Assembly: GCA_946188395.1 (NCBI GenBank)
Contig: CAMHUU010000002.1
Coordinates: forward strand, 1-64,000
Direction of reading: 5' to 3'
DNA from: an uncultured Prevotellaceae bacterium
GTDB taxonomy: Bacteria; Bacteroidota; Bacteroidia; Bacteroidales; Bacteroidaceae
DNA: 64,000 nt
Below, in pieces: positions 8,091-16,766 of the stretch. Below the pieces are notes generated by a model. The model searched no databases, was not told the DNA's origin, and saw nothing but the letters and a program-made list of their open reading frames with translations. A program made the position numbers and the translations under genes. Every line of letters starts with the position of its first letter. Position 1 is the first letter of the stretch.

Positions 8091-8113
8091 ATGGAGCGAC
8101 AAAATCGCTCCAT
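8091..8113 (-). terminator. Intrinsic terminator between deoC and the prenyl synthase
   Basis: ATGGAGCGA, a five-base loop, TCGCTCCAT: a perfect nine-base stem. On the minus strand it is followed by TTTTTC, so it should end the prenyl synthase transcript. It may also act on deoC. Confidence 0.8.
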
Positions 8114-8116
8114 ACA

Positions 8117-9103
8117 CTAATAATTGCGTTGTACGACGTAATCGACATAGGCTGTCAGGGAATCCCTGATGGCCTTATCTTTTACATGATGGTTGATATA
8201 TTCCATACACAAAGCACTGAATTCGGACATCTTCTGCTCTGCATATTCGATACCTCCATTCTGCTTGGTAAACTCCACTAAAACAGCGATTTCATCTGCA
8301 TTGATTGTACCCGATTTTACTTTCTTAGCCAACGTATGCATAGCTTCGAAATCAGTATTATTCAACGCATAAATTACTGGTAAAGTTAACTTTCCTTCAG
8401 TCATGTCGTTACCAGTAGGTTTACCAATTTCCTTGGAGTCAAAATAGTCGAAGATATCGTCGCGAATCTGGAACATAATACCCAGATACTGACCAAACTG
8501 TTTTGCCTCTTGCATTTCCTCTTCAGTAGCACCACCAGACATAGCACCAATAGCTGCACAAGCTTCAAAAAGTGCAGCTGTCTTCTGTTGGATTACCTGG
8601 TAATAAACATCCTCCGAAATCTCCTGATTCTGGATGTTCGACAACTGCAGAATCTCGCCTGCTGCCAACGTACGACCCAATTCAGCCAGGTATTCAATAA
8701 TGCGCTGATGACCTGTAAAAGATACGTGCAGCAAAGCTGTAGACAGGATATAGTCGCCCACCAGCACTGCCACCTTATTATTATAGGAAGCATTGACAGA
8801 AGCCTGTCCTCTGCGCTCGCTACTCTCGTCTACCACGTCGTCGTGAACAAGCGAGGCAGTATGCAATAGTTCAAGACCTACTGCTGAATTCTGCGTTACA
8901 TCACTGATCTTTCCATAATTCTTGGCCATCAGCAGCGTCAGAATAGGACGCATACGCTTTCCTCCACGCTGACGAATGTGGTTCAGAGCAGAACCCAACA
9001 TACCATCGTCGTGTGTCAACGACTGACTAAACAAGGCGATGAAATCGTCTAAATCTTTTGCGATTGGTTGCTTAATGATACTTAAATAATCCATATCGTA
9101 CAT
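8117..9103 (-). CDS. Trans-polyprenyl diphosphate synthase (octaprenyl/solanesyl type)
   Basis: Elongates farnesyl diphosphate with isopentenyl diphosphate, most likely to the side chain of menaquinone. The 328 residues include GGKRMRP, the first aspartate-rich motif LVHDDVVDESSERRG, the second FQIRDDIFDYF, and GKLTLPVIYAL. Start codons at residues 1 and 4 are equally possible (MYDMDY). A TAATTTTG element sits a few bases upstream of the start on this strand. It diverges from polA. Menaquinone fits the fumarate respiration implied by the cytochrome b gene at the left edge. Confidence 0.9.
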   Translation of the reverse strand: MYDMDYLSIIKQPIAKDLDDFIALFSQSLTHDDGMLGSALNHIRQRGGKRMRPILTLLMAKNYGKISDVTQNSAVGLELLHTASLVHDDVVDESSERRGQASVNASYNNKVAVLVGDYILSTALLHVSFTGHQRIIEYLAELGRTLAAGEILQLSNIQNQEISEDVYYQVIQQKTAALFEACAAIGAMSGGATEEEMQEAKQFGQYLGIMFQIRDDIFDYFDSKEIGKPTGNDMTEGKLTLPVIYALNNTDFEAMHTLAKKVKSGTINADEIAVLVEFTKQNGGIEYAEQKMSEFSALCMEYINHHVKDKAIRDSLTAYVDYVVQRNY

Positions 9104-9183
9104 GATTTTGATGCAAAATTAATGAAAATAATTGGATAGTCGCTATTTTTTTAGTAATTTTACGCACAAATTCACAATAGATT

Positions 9184-11949
9184 ATGGAAAAGCTATTCCT
9201 TTTAGACGCCTACGCGCTCATTTATCGTTCGTATTACGCCTTCATCAAGAACCCGCGTATCAACTCGAAAGGCCTCAATACGAGTGCTATTATGGGCTTC
9301 CTGAATACCCTTCAGGAAGTACTTACCAAAGAGCAACCCACCCATTTGGGTGTGGCCTTCGATCCGCATGGACCCACGTTTCGCAGCGAGGCCTACCCTG
9401 CCTATAAAGCCCAGCGCGAGGCGACACCAGAGGATATCAAGCAGAGTGTACCAATCATTAAAAACATATTGAAGGCTTGGAACATCCCCATTCTCGAGGT
9501 CGATGGTTTCGAAGCTGACGACGTCATTGGTACCCTCGCCACCAAAGCTGGAGAGCAAGGTATCGATACCTATATGCTTACTCCTGATAAGGACTACGGA
9601 CAGCTGGTTCGTGACAATGTGAAGATATACCGTCCTCGTCATGGAGGCGGTTACGAGGTGATGGGACCAGAGGAAGTGAAAGCAAAATACGCCATTCCAT
9701 CGACGGAGGCTGTCATTGATCTCTTGGCACTGATGGGTGACTCAGCGGATAATTTCCCTGGTTGTCCTGGTGTGGGTGAAAAGACAGCTGTGAAACTCAT
9801 CAATGAGTTTGGAACGGTCGAGGAACTCATCAACCGCACATCAGAAATCAAGGGCGCATTACAGAAAAAAGTCGAAGAGCATATCGACGATATCAAGCTC
9901 TCGAAATTCCTGGCGACCATCAAAACCGATGTTCCCATCGAGTTGAAGATGGACGAGTTGAAGGTCACGCAACCCAACGAGGCTGAACTCGCCAAACTCT
10001 TCGAAGAATTGGAGTTGAAGAGTCTCGCGAGTAAGATTCTTAAAAAAAGTGAAGTAAAGCAAAAACCTGCTAATCAACAACTCGATCTCTTTGCAGAATT
10101 TGCCCCCGTGGGTACGAATGGCGCAGAATTCTCGAGTTTTGAGAGCCTAAAAACGGTACCTCACGAATACAAACTCGTTGAAAATGAAGAAGATATAACG
10201 AAACTTTATGATTTTTTTAGGACAAAAGATTTTCTCGTTCTAGATACGGAAACCACTTCGACGTCTCCAATTGATGCAGAATTGGTGGGTTTGAGCTTCG
10301 CTGTCGAGGAACACAAGGCATTTTATGTGCCCATTCCTGCCAATCGTGAAGAAGCGTTGCAAATTGTTAATATCTTTAAACCACTCTATGAAGACCCGTC
10401 GATTCTTAAGATTGGTCAGAATTTGAAGTACGACCTCGAGGTGCTCAGAAATTATGATATCCGACTCGATGGTCCGATGTGGGACACGATGATTGCCCAC
10501 TACCTCATCCAACCTGAACTTCGTCACAACATGGATTATATGGCTGAGGTATATCTTCATTACCAGACAGTCCACATTGATGAACTCATTGGACCCAAGG
10601 GAAAAAATCAGCGTTCGATGCGTGACTTGACACCTCAACAGGTTTACGAGTATGCGTGTGAGGATGCAGACATCACCCTTCAGCTGAAAAACAAGTTGGA
10701 GCCAGAACTGAAGAAATACGATTGCGAAAAACTATTCTATGACATTGAGATGCCCCTGATGCCAGTCTTGGCAGAGATGGAGATGAATGGCGTGTGCCTC
10801 GATACGGAATCGTTGGCAGAAACCAGCAAGCAGTTTACCACTCGCATGAACGAAATCGAACAACGCATCTACGAACTCGCTGGCCAGTCATTCAATATTG
10901 CCTCGCCCAAACAAGTGGGTGAGATTCTGTTCGATAAACTGAAAATCATCGAGAAGGCCAAGAAGACCAAAACGGGTCAGTATGTCACCTCTGAGGAAGT
11001 GCTGCAACAGCTGAAAAACAAGCATGAAATCGTGGCTGACATCCTGGAACACAGGGGATTAAAGAAACTCATTGGCACCTATATCGATGCCCTGCCCAAG
11101 CTGATTAACCCACGTACGGGTCATATCCATACCTCGTTTAATCAGACCATTACAGCCACAGGACGTTTGTCGTCGTCCGACCCCAACCTGCAAAATATTC
11201 CCATTCGTGGCGAAGATGGTAAGGAGATTCGCAAGGCGTTTATTCCTGAACCAGGCTGTCTGTTTTTCTCTGCGGACTACAGCCAGATTGAGCTTCGCGT
11301 GATGGCTCATCTGTCGCAGGATCCGCAGATGATTGAGGTGTTCCGTGAGGGTAAGGACCTGCATGCTGCTACCGCTGCCAACATCTATAAAAAGCCTATA
11401 GAGGAAGTCACTCGTGATGAACGAACGAAGTCAAAAAGAGCCAATTTTGGTATCATCTATGGCATCACGGTCTTTGGTCTCGCTGAACGGTTGGACATTC
11501 CTCGCGATGAAGCTAAGATGCTGATTGACGGATACTTCCAAACTTTCCCACAGGTGCACGACTATATGGAGCAATCGAAGGAAACGGCACGCAAACAAGG
11601 CTATGTCACTACCCTATTCGGACGTCGTCGCTACCTGCCTGACATCAACTCAGCCAACAGTGTCGTTCGTGGTTTTGCTGAGCGTAATGCCATCAATGCC
11701 CCGATTCAGGGTACAGCAGCTGACATCATTAAAGTCGCTATGATCCACATCTTCCAGCGCTTCAAGGCTGAGGGCATCCAAAGCAAAATGATCCTCCAGG
11801 TACACGACGAATTGAACTTCTCCGTCTATCCAGAAGAGAAAGAACGCGTGGAACGTATCGTCATTGAAGAGATGCAGAACGCCTTCCAGATGCAGGTACC
11901 CTTAGTCGCTGACTCCGGCTTTGGCACCAACTGGCTCGAAGCCCACTAA
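9184..11949 (+). CDS. polA: DNA polymerase I
   Basis: Gap filling and Okazaki fragment processing. In its 921 residues the 5'-3' nuclease domain comes first (MEKLFLLDAYALIYRSYYAF, EADDVIGTLA, GDSADNFPGCPGVGEKTA), then the 3'-5' proofreading domain with its DxE motif intact (FLVLDTETTSTSP, near residue 355), then the polymerase domain with motif A DYSQIELRVMAHLS (near residue 698), motif B RTKSKRANFGIIYG and motif C QVHDELNF. All three activities therefore appear functional. It converges on the SpoU methyltransferase gene. Confidence 0.97.
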   Translation: MEKLFLLDAYALIYRSYYAFIKNPRINSKGLNTSAIMGFLNTLQEVLTKEQPTHLGVAFDPHGPTFRSEAYPAYKAQREATPEDIKQSVPIIKNILKAWNIPILEVDGFEADDVIGTLATKAGEQGIDTYMLTPDKDYGQLVRDNVKIYRPRHGGGYEVMGPEEVKAKYAIPSTEAVIDLLALMGDSADNFPGCPGVGEKTAVKLINEFGTVEELINRTSEIKGALQKKVEEHIDDIKLSKFLATIKTDVPIELKMDELKVTQPNEAELAKLFEELELKSLASKILKKSEVKQKPANQQLDLFAEFAPVGTNGAEFSSFESLKTVPHEYKLVENEEDITKLYDFFRTKDFLVLDTETTSTSPIDAELVGLSFAVEEHKAFYVPIPANREEALQIVNIFKPLYEDPSILKIGQNLKYDLEVLRNYDIRLDGPMWDTMIAHYLIQPELRHNMDYMAEVYLHYQTVHIDELIGPKGKNQRSMRDLTPQQVYEYACEDADITLQLKNKLEPELKKYDCEKLFYDIEMPLMPVLAEMEMNGVCLDTESLAETSKQFTTRMNEIEQRIYELAGQSFNIASPKQVGEILFDKLKIIEKAKKTKTGQYVTSEEVLQQLKNKHEIVADILEHRGLKKLIGTYIDALPKLINPRTGHIHTSFNQTITATGRLSSSDPNLQNIPIRGEDGKEIRKAFIPEPGCLFFSADYSQIELRVMAHLSQDPQMIEVFREGKDLHAATAANIYKKPIEEVTRDERTKSKRANFGIIYGITVFGLAERLDIPRDEAKMLIDGYFQTFPQVHDYMEQSKETARKQGYVTTLFGRRRYLPDINSANSVVRGFAERNAINAPIQGTAADIIKVAMIHIFQRFKAEGIQSKMILQVHDELNFSVYPEEKERVERIVIEEMQNAFQMQVPLVADSGFGTNWLEAH

Positions 11950-11956
11950 AAACATC

Positions 11957-12018
11957 AGTCCGTACCCTCGGATTGGCAGTCCGCTAGTAACAGACTCAGA
12001 GTTTGCTCCTTACGGACT
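11957..12018. repeat. Inverted repeat between convergent polA and the methyltransferase gene
   Basis: Outer arms AGTCCGTA (11957-11964) and TACGGACT (12011-12018) enclose GGCAGTCCGCTAGTA, which resembles the arm and loop of the palindrome at 62822. It may act as a bidirectional terminator and may be another dispersed element. Confidence 0.5.
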
Positions 12019-12547
12019 AAAGTATTAGTTTCTCTGCGAACTTATAGATGATGATGCCTGCGGTGACGGAGACATTCATAGAGTGTTTCGTGCCCAACTG
12101 GGGAATCTCCAAACATCCATCTGAGGCGTCTACTACTTCCTGGTGGACGCCTTTCACTTCGTTACCAAGCACTACGGCGTATTTCTGAGCGCGCTGAGGC
12201 ACGAACGTCTGCAGTTTAGTACTATGTTCCACCTGCTCGACAGAAAGCACCGTATAGCCCGCTTTTTTAAGTTCGTCGACTGCCTCTAATGCCGTCTTAA
12301 AGTAGCGCCAGCTAACGCTCTCCTCAGCACCAAGGGCTGTTTTGTGGATTTCACTAGATGGTGGTGTCTGGCAAATGCCACAAAGATATACTGCTTCTAC
12401 TCGGAAAGCGTCACTCGTACGAAATACACTTCCTATATTATACATCGAGCGCACGTCGTCCAATACCACTATCAATGGCAGTTTCTCAGCCTCACGATAT
12501 TCGTCAATCGTGAGTCGTTTCATCTCTATAGTCCTTACTTTTCTCAT
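12017..12547 (-). CDS. SpoU/TrmH-family RNA 2'-O-methyltransferase
   Basis: A 176-residue SPOUT enzyme that transfers methyl from S-adenosylmethionine to a ribose in tRNA or rRNA. The three motifs are clear: LDDVRSMYNIGSVFRTSDAF (motif 1), VVLGNEVKGV (motif 2) and IPQLGTKHSMNVSVTAGI (motif 3, the knot). The exact RNA target cannot be told. Its promoter element (CAAAGGTA at 12556-12563, read on the minus strand) borders the DnaA-box cluster, so DnaA binding could influence its expression. A second in-frame ATG occurs at codon 9. Confidence 0.9.
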   Translation of the reverse strand: MRKVRTIEMKRLTIDEYREAEKLPLIVVLDDVRSMYNIGSVFRTSDAFRVEAVYLCGICQTPPSSEIHKTALGAEESVSWRYFKTALEAVDELKKAGYTVLSVEQVEHSTKLQTFVPQRAQKYAVVLGNEVKGVHQEVVDASDGCLEIPQLGTKHSMNVSVTAGIIIYKFAEKLIL

Positions 12548-12555
12548 TCAATTTG

Positions 12556-12563
12556 CAAAGGTA
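12556..12563 (-). promoter_or_regulatory. -7 promoter element of the SpoU gene
   Basis: TACCTTTG on the minus strand, nine bases before the start codon. No good -33 TTTG lies at the expected distance; the DnaA box at 12584 occupies that place. Confidence 0.5.
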
Positions 12564-12564
12564 C

Positions 12565-12936
12565 GAAAAAGTGTTGATAACTATGTTGATAACCCTGTTA
12601 ATAATTGATTAATTAATAAACAATATCCCTATGTCCCCTACTCTACCAAGGGATAAAAATCATAAATAACAAGCTTTTCTGTAAGTTTTCCACTGTTTTT
12701 TTAGGAAAAAAGATATAAACTTATTAATTTTGCACCAAAATAGAGAATTGTGGATAAACTACTTATCAGATTAATAATCAATGAGTAACAATTCACAGTC
12801 GATGTGAATAACGTCGTATCAAGTGTGGATAAACGATAAAACAAGAAAAAGCTGAATAAGTTATGCACTTATCAACGCTATATCATCCATTTCATTCTCT
12901 TTTTAAAAAAGAAAAGAATAAAAAATAAGATAATAA
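12565..12936. other. Candidate chromosomal replication origin (oriC)
   Basis: A 370-base AT-rich spacer without genes. Perfect DnaA boxes (TTATCCACA class) lie at 12749-12757 and 12824-12832, and TTATTCACA at 12803-12811, all on the minus strand. TTATGCACT is at 12861-12869 and TTATCAACG at 12869-12877 on the plus strand. At the left, TGTTGATAA, TGTTGATAA and TGTTAATAA repeat with exact 12-base spacing (12572, 12584, 12596). A/T-only stretches at 12599-12625 and 12900-12936 could be the unwinding element. parS sites lie 8.5 kb away. dnaA itself is not in the window. Confidence 0.72.
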
Positions 12937-12937
12937 T

Positions 12938-13930
12938 ATGAAGTTGAAAAAGAGTTGGAAAGAACAAGGTTTTATAGATGAACCCGTAAAGCAAGGTACT
13001 GATCTGAAGGCTGAGATACGTCGTATGTGTCAGGAAAAAGATGCTATCATTTTGGCACACTACTATACTATTGGTGATATTCAGGATATTGCTGACTTTG
13101 TAGGCGACTCATTGGCTTTGGCGCGTAAGGCAGCAGAGACAGATGCAAAGATGATGGTCATGTGTGGTGTACACTTTATGGCAGAAACCTGCAAGCTGTT
13201 GTCACCAGATAAGACAGTGCTTTGTCCTGATTTGAATGCTGGTTGTTCGTTGGCTGACTCTTGTAAGGCTGAGGACTTGAAGAAATATAAGGAAGAACAT
13301 CCTGATTATCAAGTAGTTTCGTATGTTAATACGACTGCTGCTGTGAAGGCTCTGACTGATGTGGTAGTGACCAGTGGTAATGCCAAGAAAGTAGTCGATC
13401 AGTTGCCAAAGGATGCGAAACTTATCTTTGGTCCTGACTATAATTTGGGTAATTATATCAATGAGGTGACAGGCAGAGAGATGCTGCTTTGGAATGGAGG
13501 CTGTCATGTACATGAGCGCTTCTCAGTTTCAAAGATAGCAGAACTGAAAAAGCAGTATCCTGAGGCTATTGTAATGGCTCATTTGGAGTGTAAGGGTCCT
13601 GTATTGGCGTTGGCTGATGTGAAGGGAAGTACAGCAACGATGCTAAACTTTGCGCAGCAGAGCGATAAGAAGCAATTTATTGTGGCTACAGAGGCCGGTA
13701 TTCTGCACGAGATGCAGCGAACATGTCCTGACAAGGAATTTATCCCAGTGCCTCCAGAAATCAGCGAGAGCGGCTTGGAATGCAGCTGTAACGAGTGCCA
13801 ATATATGAAGATGAATACGTTGCTTAAGATATATAATTGTCTGAAGTACGAATGGCCTTCCGTTGAGGTTGATGCAGAGATTGCTAAAGATGCAGTAAAA
13901 CCCATAGAAAGAATGCTTGAGTTGAGCTGA
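12938..13930 (+). CDS. nadA: Quinolinate synthase A
   Basis: Condenses iminoaspartate with dihydroxyacetone phosphate to quinolinate in NAD synthesis, using an oxygen-sensitive [4Fe-4S] cluster. The 330 residues include AHYYTIGDIQDIADFVGDSL, the cysteine-bearing segments MCGVHFMAETCKLL and HLECKGPV, and CSCNECQYMKMN near the end. nadB and nadC are not adjacent. The gene starts immediately to the right of the oriC candidate. The spacer before it is A-rich, with no SD sequence and no convincing TAnnTTTG element. Confidence 0.96.
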   Translation: MKLKKSWKEQGFIDEPVKQGTDLKAEIRRMCQEKDAIILAHYYTIGDIQDIADFVGDSLALARKAAETDAKMMVMCGVHFMAETCKLLSPDKTVLCPDLNAGCSLADSCKAEDLKKYKEEHPDYQVVSYVNTTAAVKALTDVVVTSGNAKKVVDQLPKDAKLIFGPDYNLGNYINEVTGREMLLWNGGCHVHERFSVSKIAELKKQYPEAIVMAHLECKGPVLALADVKGSTATMLNFAQQSDKKQFIVATEAGILHEMQRTCPDKEFIPVPPEISESGLECSCNECQYMKMNTLLKIYNCLKYEWPSVEVDAEIAKDAVKPIERMLELS

Positions 13931-13936
13931 TAAAGC

Positions 13937-14926
13937 ATGAAGCAACGTATTGAGTGGTTAGCTGTTTTGAGGGGCCTTAACATACTGCTGGTTGTGATGG
14001 TTCATATCCAACTGGTAGATATGTCAACAGGCACAAACCACTCGTTTTGCAGTGCTGTTGCCTTCCCGTTTCATCCTATCAGAATGCCGCTGTTTATCTT
14101 TATATCCGGTGGCTTGCTATATCTAAGCAGAATACGTAAAAACATTCCTACAAAAGCTTTATACAAAGATAAGTTCCAGCGTATCATGATACCATTCTTT
14201 TTCTTTGTTATTGCCTACTATGTTCTGAAGGTTGTTTTTAATGAATTTGCGAAGACTCCGACAGAGTTGTCTTTGAGTTATTTTCTGCAGTCATTCGTCT
14301 ATTTTCGAGGTTATCCATCACAGCCATTATGGTTTTTGGCTGTCCTGATGATGTTTATGCTGATGTATCCGCTGTTCTGTTATTTATGTGACAATAAGTA
14401 CAGAATGGCGTGTTTCTTTCTTTTTTGTAGTGCCATATACTTTATTGACTCCAATCTTGACAGCCCTTATAATGTGTTTTATGTAATGGATATACAGCAT
14501 TATCTGGTTTATTTCTTCTTTGGCATATTATTCTTCAGGTATGAATTGTACAACTACATAAAGAGTACGGGAGCTTTACTTATTCTCATATTGCTATACG
14601 TTGTCAGTTATTACTATTCTATTGATTTGCTGACCTCTATCGTAGGCATTATGATGATGTGTTCTTTATGCTTGAAAGTAGCCCAATATTTGCCCAATCT
14701 TTTTTCCAGCTTTAGGGAATATATCTTCCAGATCTACCTGATGTCCCTACCCTTTCAGACATTCGTAGAACTGATATTATGGAAAAACGTGTTCTATCAT
14801 GAACAGTTATTCTATCTGTTTTATGCCATCAACCTTTTGGCAGGATTGTTTATGCCTGTCTTGATAGCCAAATTAGTGGAACGCTGTCACGTAAGAGCGA
14901 TACGTTTGTGCTTTGGTCTGCAATAG
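13937..14926 (+). CDS. Acyltransferase family 3 membrane protein
   Basis: A 329-residue integral membrane protein with roughly ten hydrophobic helices. The N-terminus RIEWLAVLRGLNILLVVMVH carries the conserved Arg-Gly and His of acyltransferase family 3, whose members O-acetylate sugars of surface polysaccharides, with the active site at the membrane. It starts six bases after nadA ends, so it is probably cotranscribed. Its stop codon directly touches the stop of the convergent gtrA gene. The acceptor is unknown; the GT-C and GtrA neighbours hint at surface glycan decoration. Confidence 0.85.
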   Translation: MKQRIEWLAVLRGLNILLVVMVHIQLVDMSTGTNHSFCSAVAFPFHPIRMPLFIFISGGLLYLSRIRKNIPTKALYKDKFQRIMIPFFFFVIAYYVLKVVFNEFAKTPTELSLSYFLQSFVYFRGYPSQPLWFLAVLMMFMLMYPLFCYLCDNKYRMACFFLFCSAIYFIDSNLDSPYNVFYVMDIQHYLVYFFFGILFFRYELYNYIKSTGALLILILLYVVSYYYSIDLLTSIVGIMMMCSLCLKVAQYLPNLFSSFREYIFQIYLMSLPFQTFVELILWKNVFYHEQLFYLFYAINLLAGLFMPVLIAKLVERCHVRAIRLCFGLQ

Positions 14927-15367
14927 TTATTTGGACTTAAAGGCAAAGAATCGCTGGCCCAGATAGTTGAACACAATGAAAAGGCACATACCCAGCAACA
15001 TCGAAACATTCTCCTGAATGGTTTTACTGAAGTCTGTGAGAATCCATTGCATCAATGGTTTTGCTATACCGTATGCTAACAGATAACAGCAAACAATATT
15101 GATGGTGAAACGGAACAAAGAAGCCCATCCTCGCTCGTGATACTGGAAGGTAAAATGCTTATTAAGAAAATAGCTGCAGATGCTTCCAAAGAAATAATTC
15201 GAGGCAGAAGAAACCCAATAACTCAGGTGGAAGACGTTGTAGAATACAAACATGATAGTGGTACCCACGATGGTATTAATGACACCCACCATGACAAACT
15301 TCATGAAAGTCTTATCTGTAAACAGACCTATCTTATCTTTTAATGACGTCAATATGCTCATGATCAA
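14927..15367 (-). CDS. GtrA-family membrane protein
   Basis: A 146-residue protein with four transmembrane helices. The N-terminal FMKFVMVGVINTIVGTTIMFVFYNV and the C-terminal FIVFNYLGQRFFAFKSK are typical of GtrA, which is thought to help move lipid-linked sugars across the inner membrane. Starts at residues 1 and 3 (MIMSIL) are both possible. The gene overlaps the upstream membrane protein by about 30 bases, implying translational coupling and a shared role in surface glycan assembly. Confidence 0.88.
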   Translation of the reverse strand: MIMSILTSLKDKIGLFTDKTFMKFVMVGVINTIVGTTIMFVFYNVFHLSYWVSSASNYFFGSICSYFLNKHFTFQYHERGWASLFRFTINIVCCYLLAYGIAKPLMQWILTDFSKTIQENVSMLLGMCLFIVFNYLGQRFFAFKSK

Positions 15368-16766
15368 CTATCCACACACAATCATGTTGTTGTTTATTCA
15401 GTGTTTCCAATCCTAACTCCTTCGCTATTCTGAAGGCATCAGCAGAACGTTCTATCGTTGTGTCCTCAATGACTTTAGGCCATTGGTAATTCGTTTCATA
15501 TTGTGCTGAAAGACCCCATCCGAAAGCCTCGTTAGGAATAACACAGAAGGAAGAAAGTTTCGGATAGTCATCTTCAATGATAATTACATAAACACTATCA
15601 ACGGGAGAACCCGTTTTCTGGATAGCGTCCTTTGCCATATTCTTTCCTATAAGGCCTGATTTTACTGATGCGTCAATCAGATGAATATCGATAGACAGAG
15701 CAGCAATCACCCATAGAACGAAGGCAACGACAACAGGTTTCAGATGGTCCACCTGACTGATAGAAAAAGCCATGATAATAGCTATCATAGCTAATCCTGC
15801 ATAAGTGTGCATCATGCTGAAGACAGTGCCTAAATGCGGAGCTACAGCTATCAGCAGACAAACGAAGGTACAGACCATTTTCTTGTTCGAAAACTTTTTG
15901 ATGTTACGAAAGAAAACGAAATAGAGGAATGGGGCTGTCAGTAGGAAGGAAATAGTTGCCAACAACAGATTCCTACTGGGCTGATGAAGCAGATAAATAT
16001 AGTCTACAGTGATGAATGACGTGAAAAAGAATTTGACGACATTCTTGACAATTTTGAAATCTTCAGGCACGTATTCCGGATGGATAGTGATGTCTTTAGG
16101 AAGTAAAAGTATCGCCAAAGTATAAGCACCCATAATGGCTGTGCCTACCAGCAAATCCTTTTTTAACGTCTTCGCTTCTATCAAGTCAAAACCATAAGCA
16201 AGAATAGGACATATCCAAGCCCACATCAATCCGTTTTCCTTGAAGAGCGTAGCCAGAAAAATCAAGCTGATCCAAACGATGTATTTTCCTTTTTTCAGCT
16301 TACAATATAACAAAAAAGCTATGATACCACAGGTAAGTGCATAGACTTGATTCTGGCTGTCAATAGCTGATACAGTAGCCATTGTAGCTGGAGACAGGAA
16401 AAAGCATAAAGTGGAAATATTCTTGGCTGACAGTTTAAAGTCAAGCATCGTTAATAAGCGATAGACAGCCAACGAACAGAACAGGTGGCCTATGACTACC
16501 AGCACATGATTAAAAGTAGGCCATAACACCTGTGGATTACGTCCTACGATATATCCTATCCACGTGTCAAATGGTCGCCAATGATAGCCGTAGAAGAAAA
16601 AATGTTCCTTGATGAAAAAAGGGTTGAAATCAGGTTTTGTAGTTCCTGCCCAATCATCATGTGTAGGCAAAATAGGTATGACGGCATACAGCAAAATAGG
16701 CGTCAGAACAAAGATGATAGCAATGCTCCAATGCTGTTTGATTAGTTGACGATAGCTATTTTGCAT
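15333..16766 (-). CDS. Polytopic membrane protein, probably a GT-C type glycosyltransferase
   Basis: 477 residues with about ten to twelve membrane helices. The first large external loop after helix 1 carries THDDW followed by an aromatic stretch (FFFYGYHWRPFDTW), like the acidic catalytic loop of GT-C enzymes that use polyprenyl-phosphate sugars. A soluble C-terminal tail of about 80 residues follows the last helix. It overlaps porZ by 25 bases upstream and gtrA downstream. GtrA next to a GT-C protein supports glycan transfer at the periplasmic face, but I do not recognise a specific family. Confidence 0.6.
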   Translation of the reverse strand: MQNSYRQLIKQHWSIAIIFVLTPILLYAVIPILPTHDDWAGTTKPDFNPFFIKEHFFFYGYHWRPFDTWIGYIVGRNPQVLWPTFNHVLVVIGHLFCSLAVYRLLTMLDFKLSAKNISTLCFFLSPATMATVSAIDSQNQVYALTCGIIAFLLYCKLKKGKYIVWISLIFLATLFKENGLMWAWICPILAYGFDLIEAKTLKKDLLVGTAIMGAYTLAILLLPKDITIHPEYVPEDFKIVKNVVKFFFTSFITVDYIYLLHQPSRNLLLATISFLLTAPFLYFVFFRNIKKFSNKKMVCTFVCLLIAVAPHLGTVFSMMHTYAGLAMIAIIMAFSISQVDHLKPVVVAFVLWVIAALSIDIHLIDASVKSGLIGKNMAKDAIQKTGSPVDSVYVIIIEDDYPKLSSFCVIPNEAFGWGLSAQYETNYQWPKVIEDTTIERSADAFRIAKELGLETLNKQQHDCVWIVDHEHIDVIKR

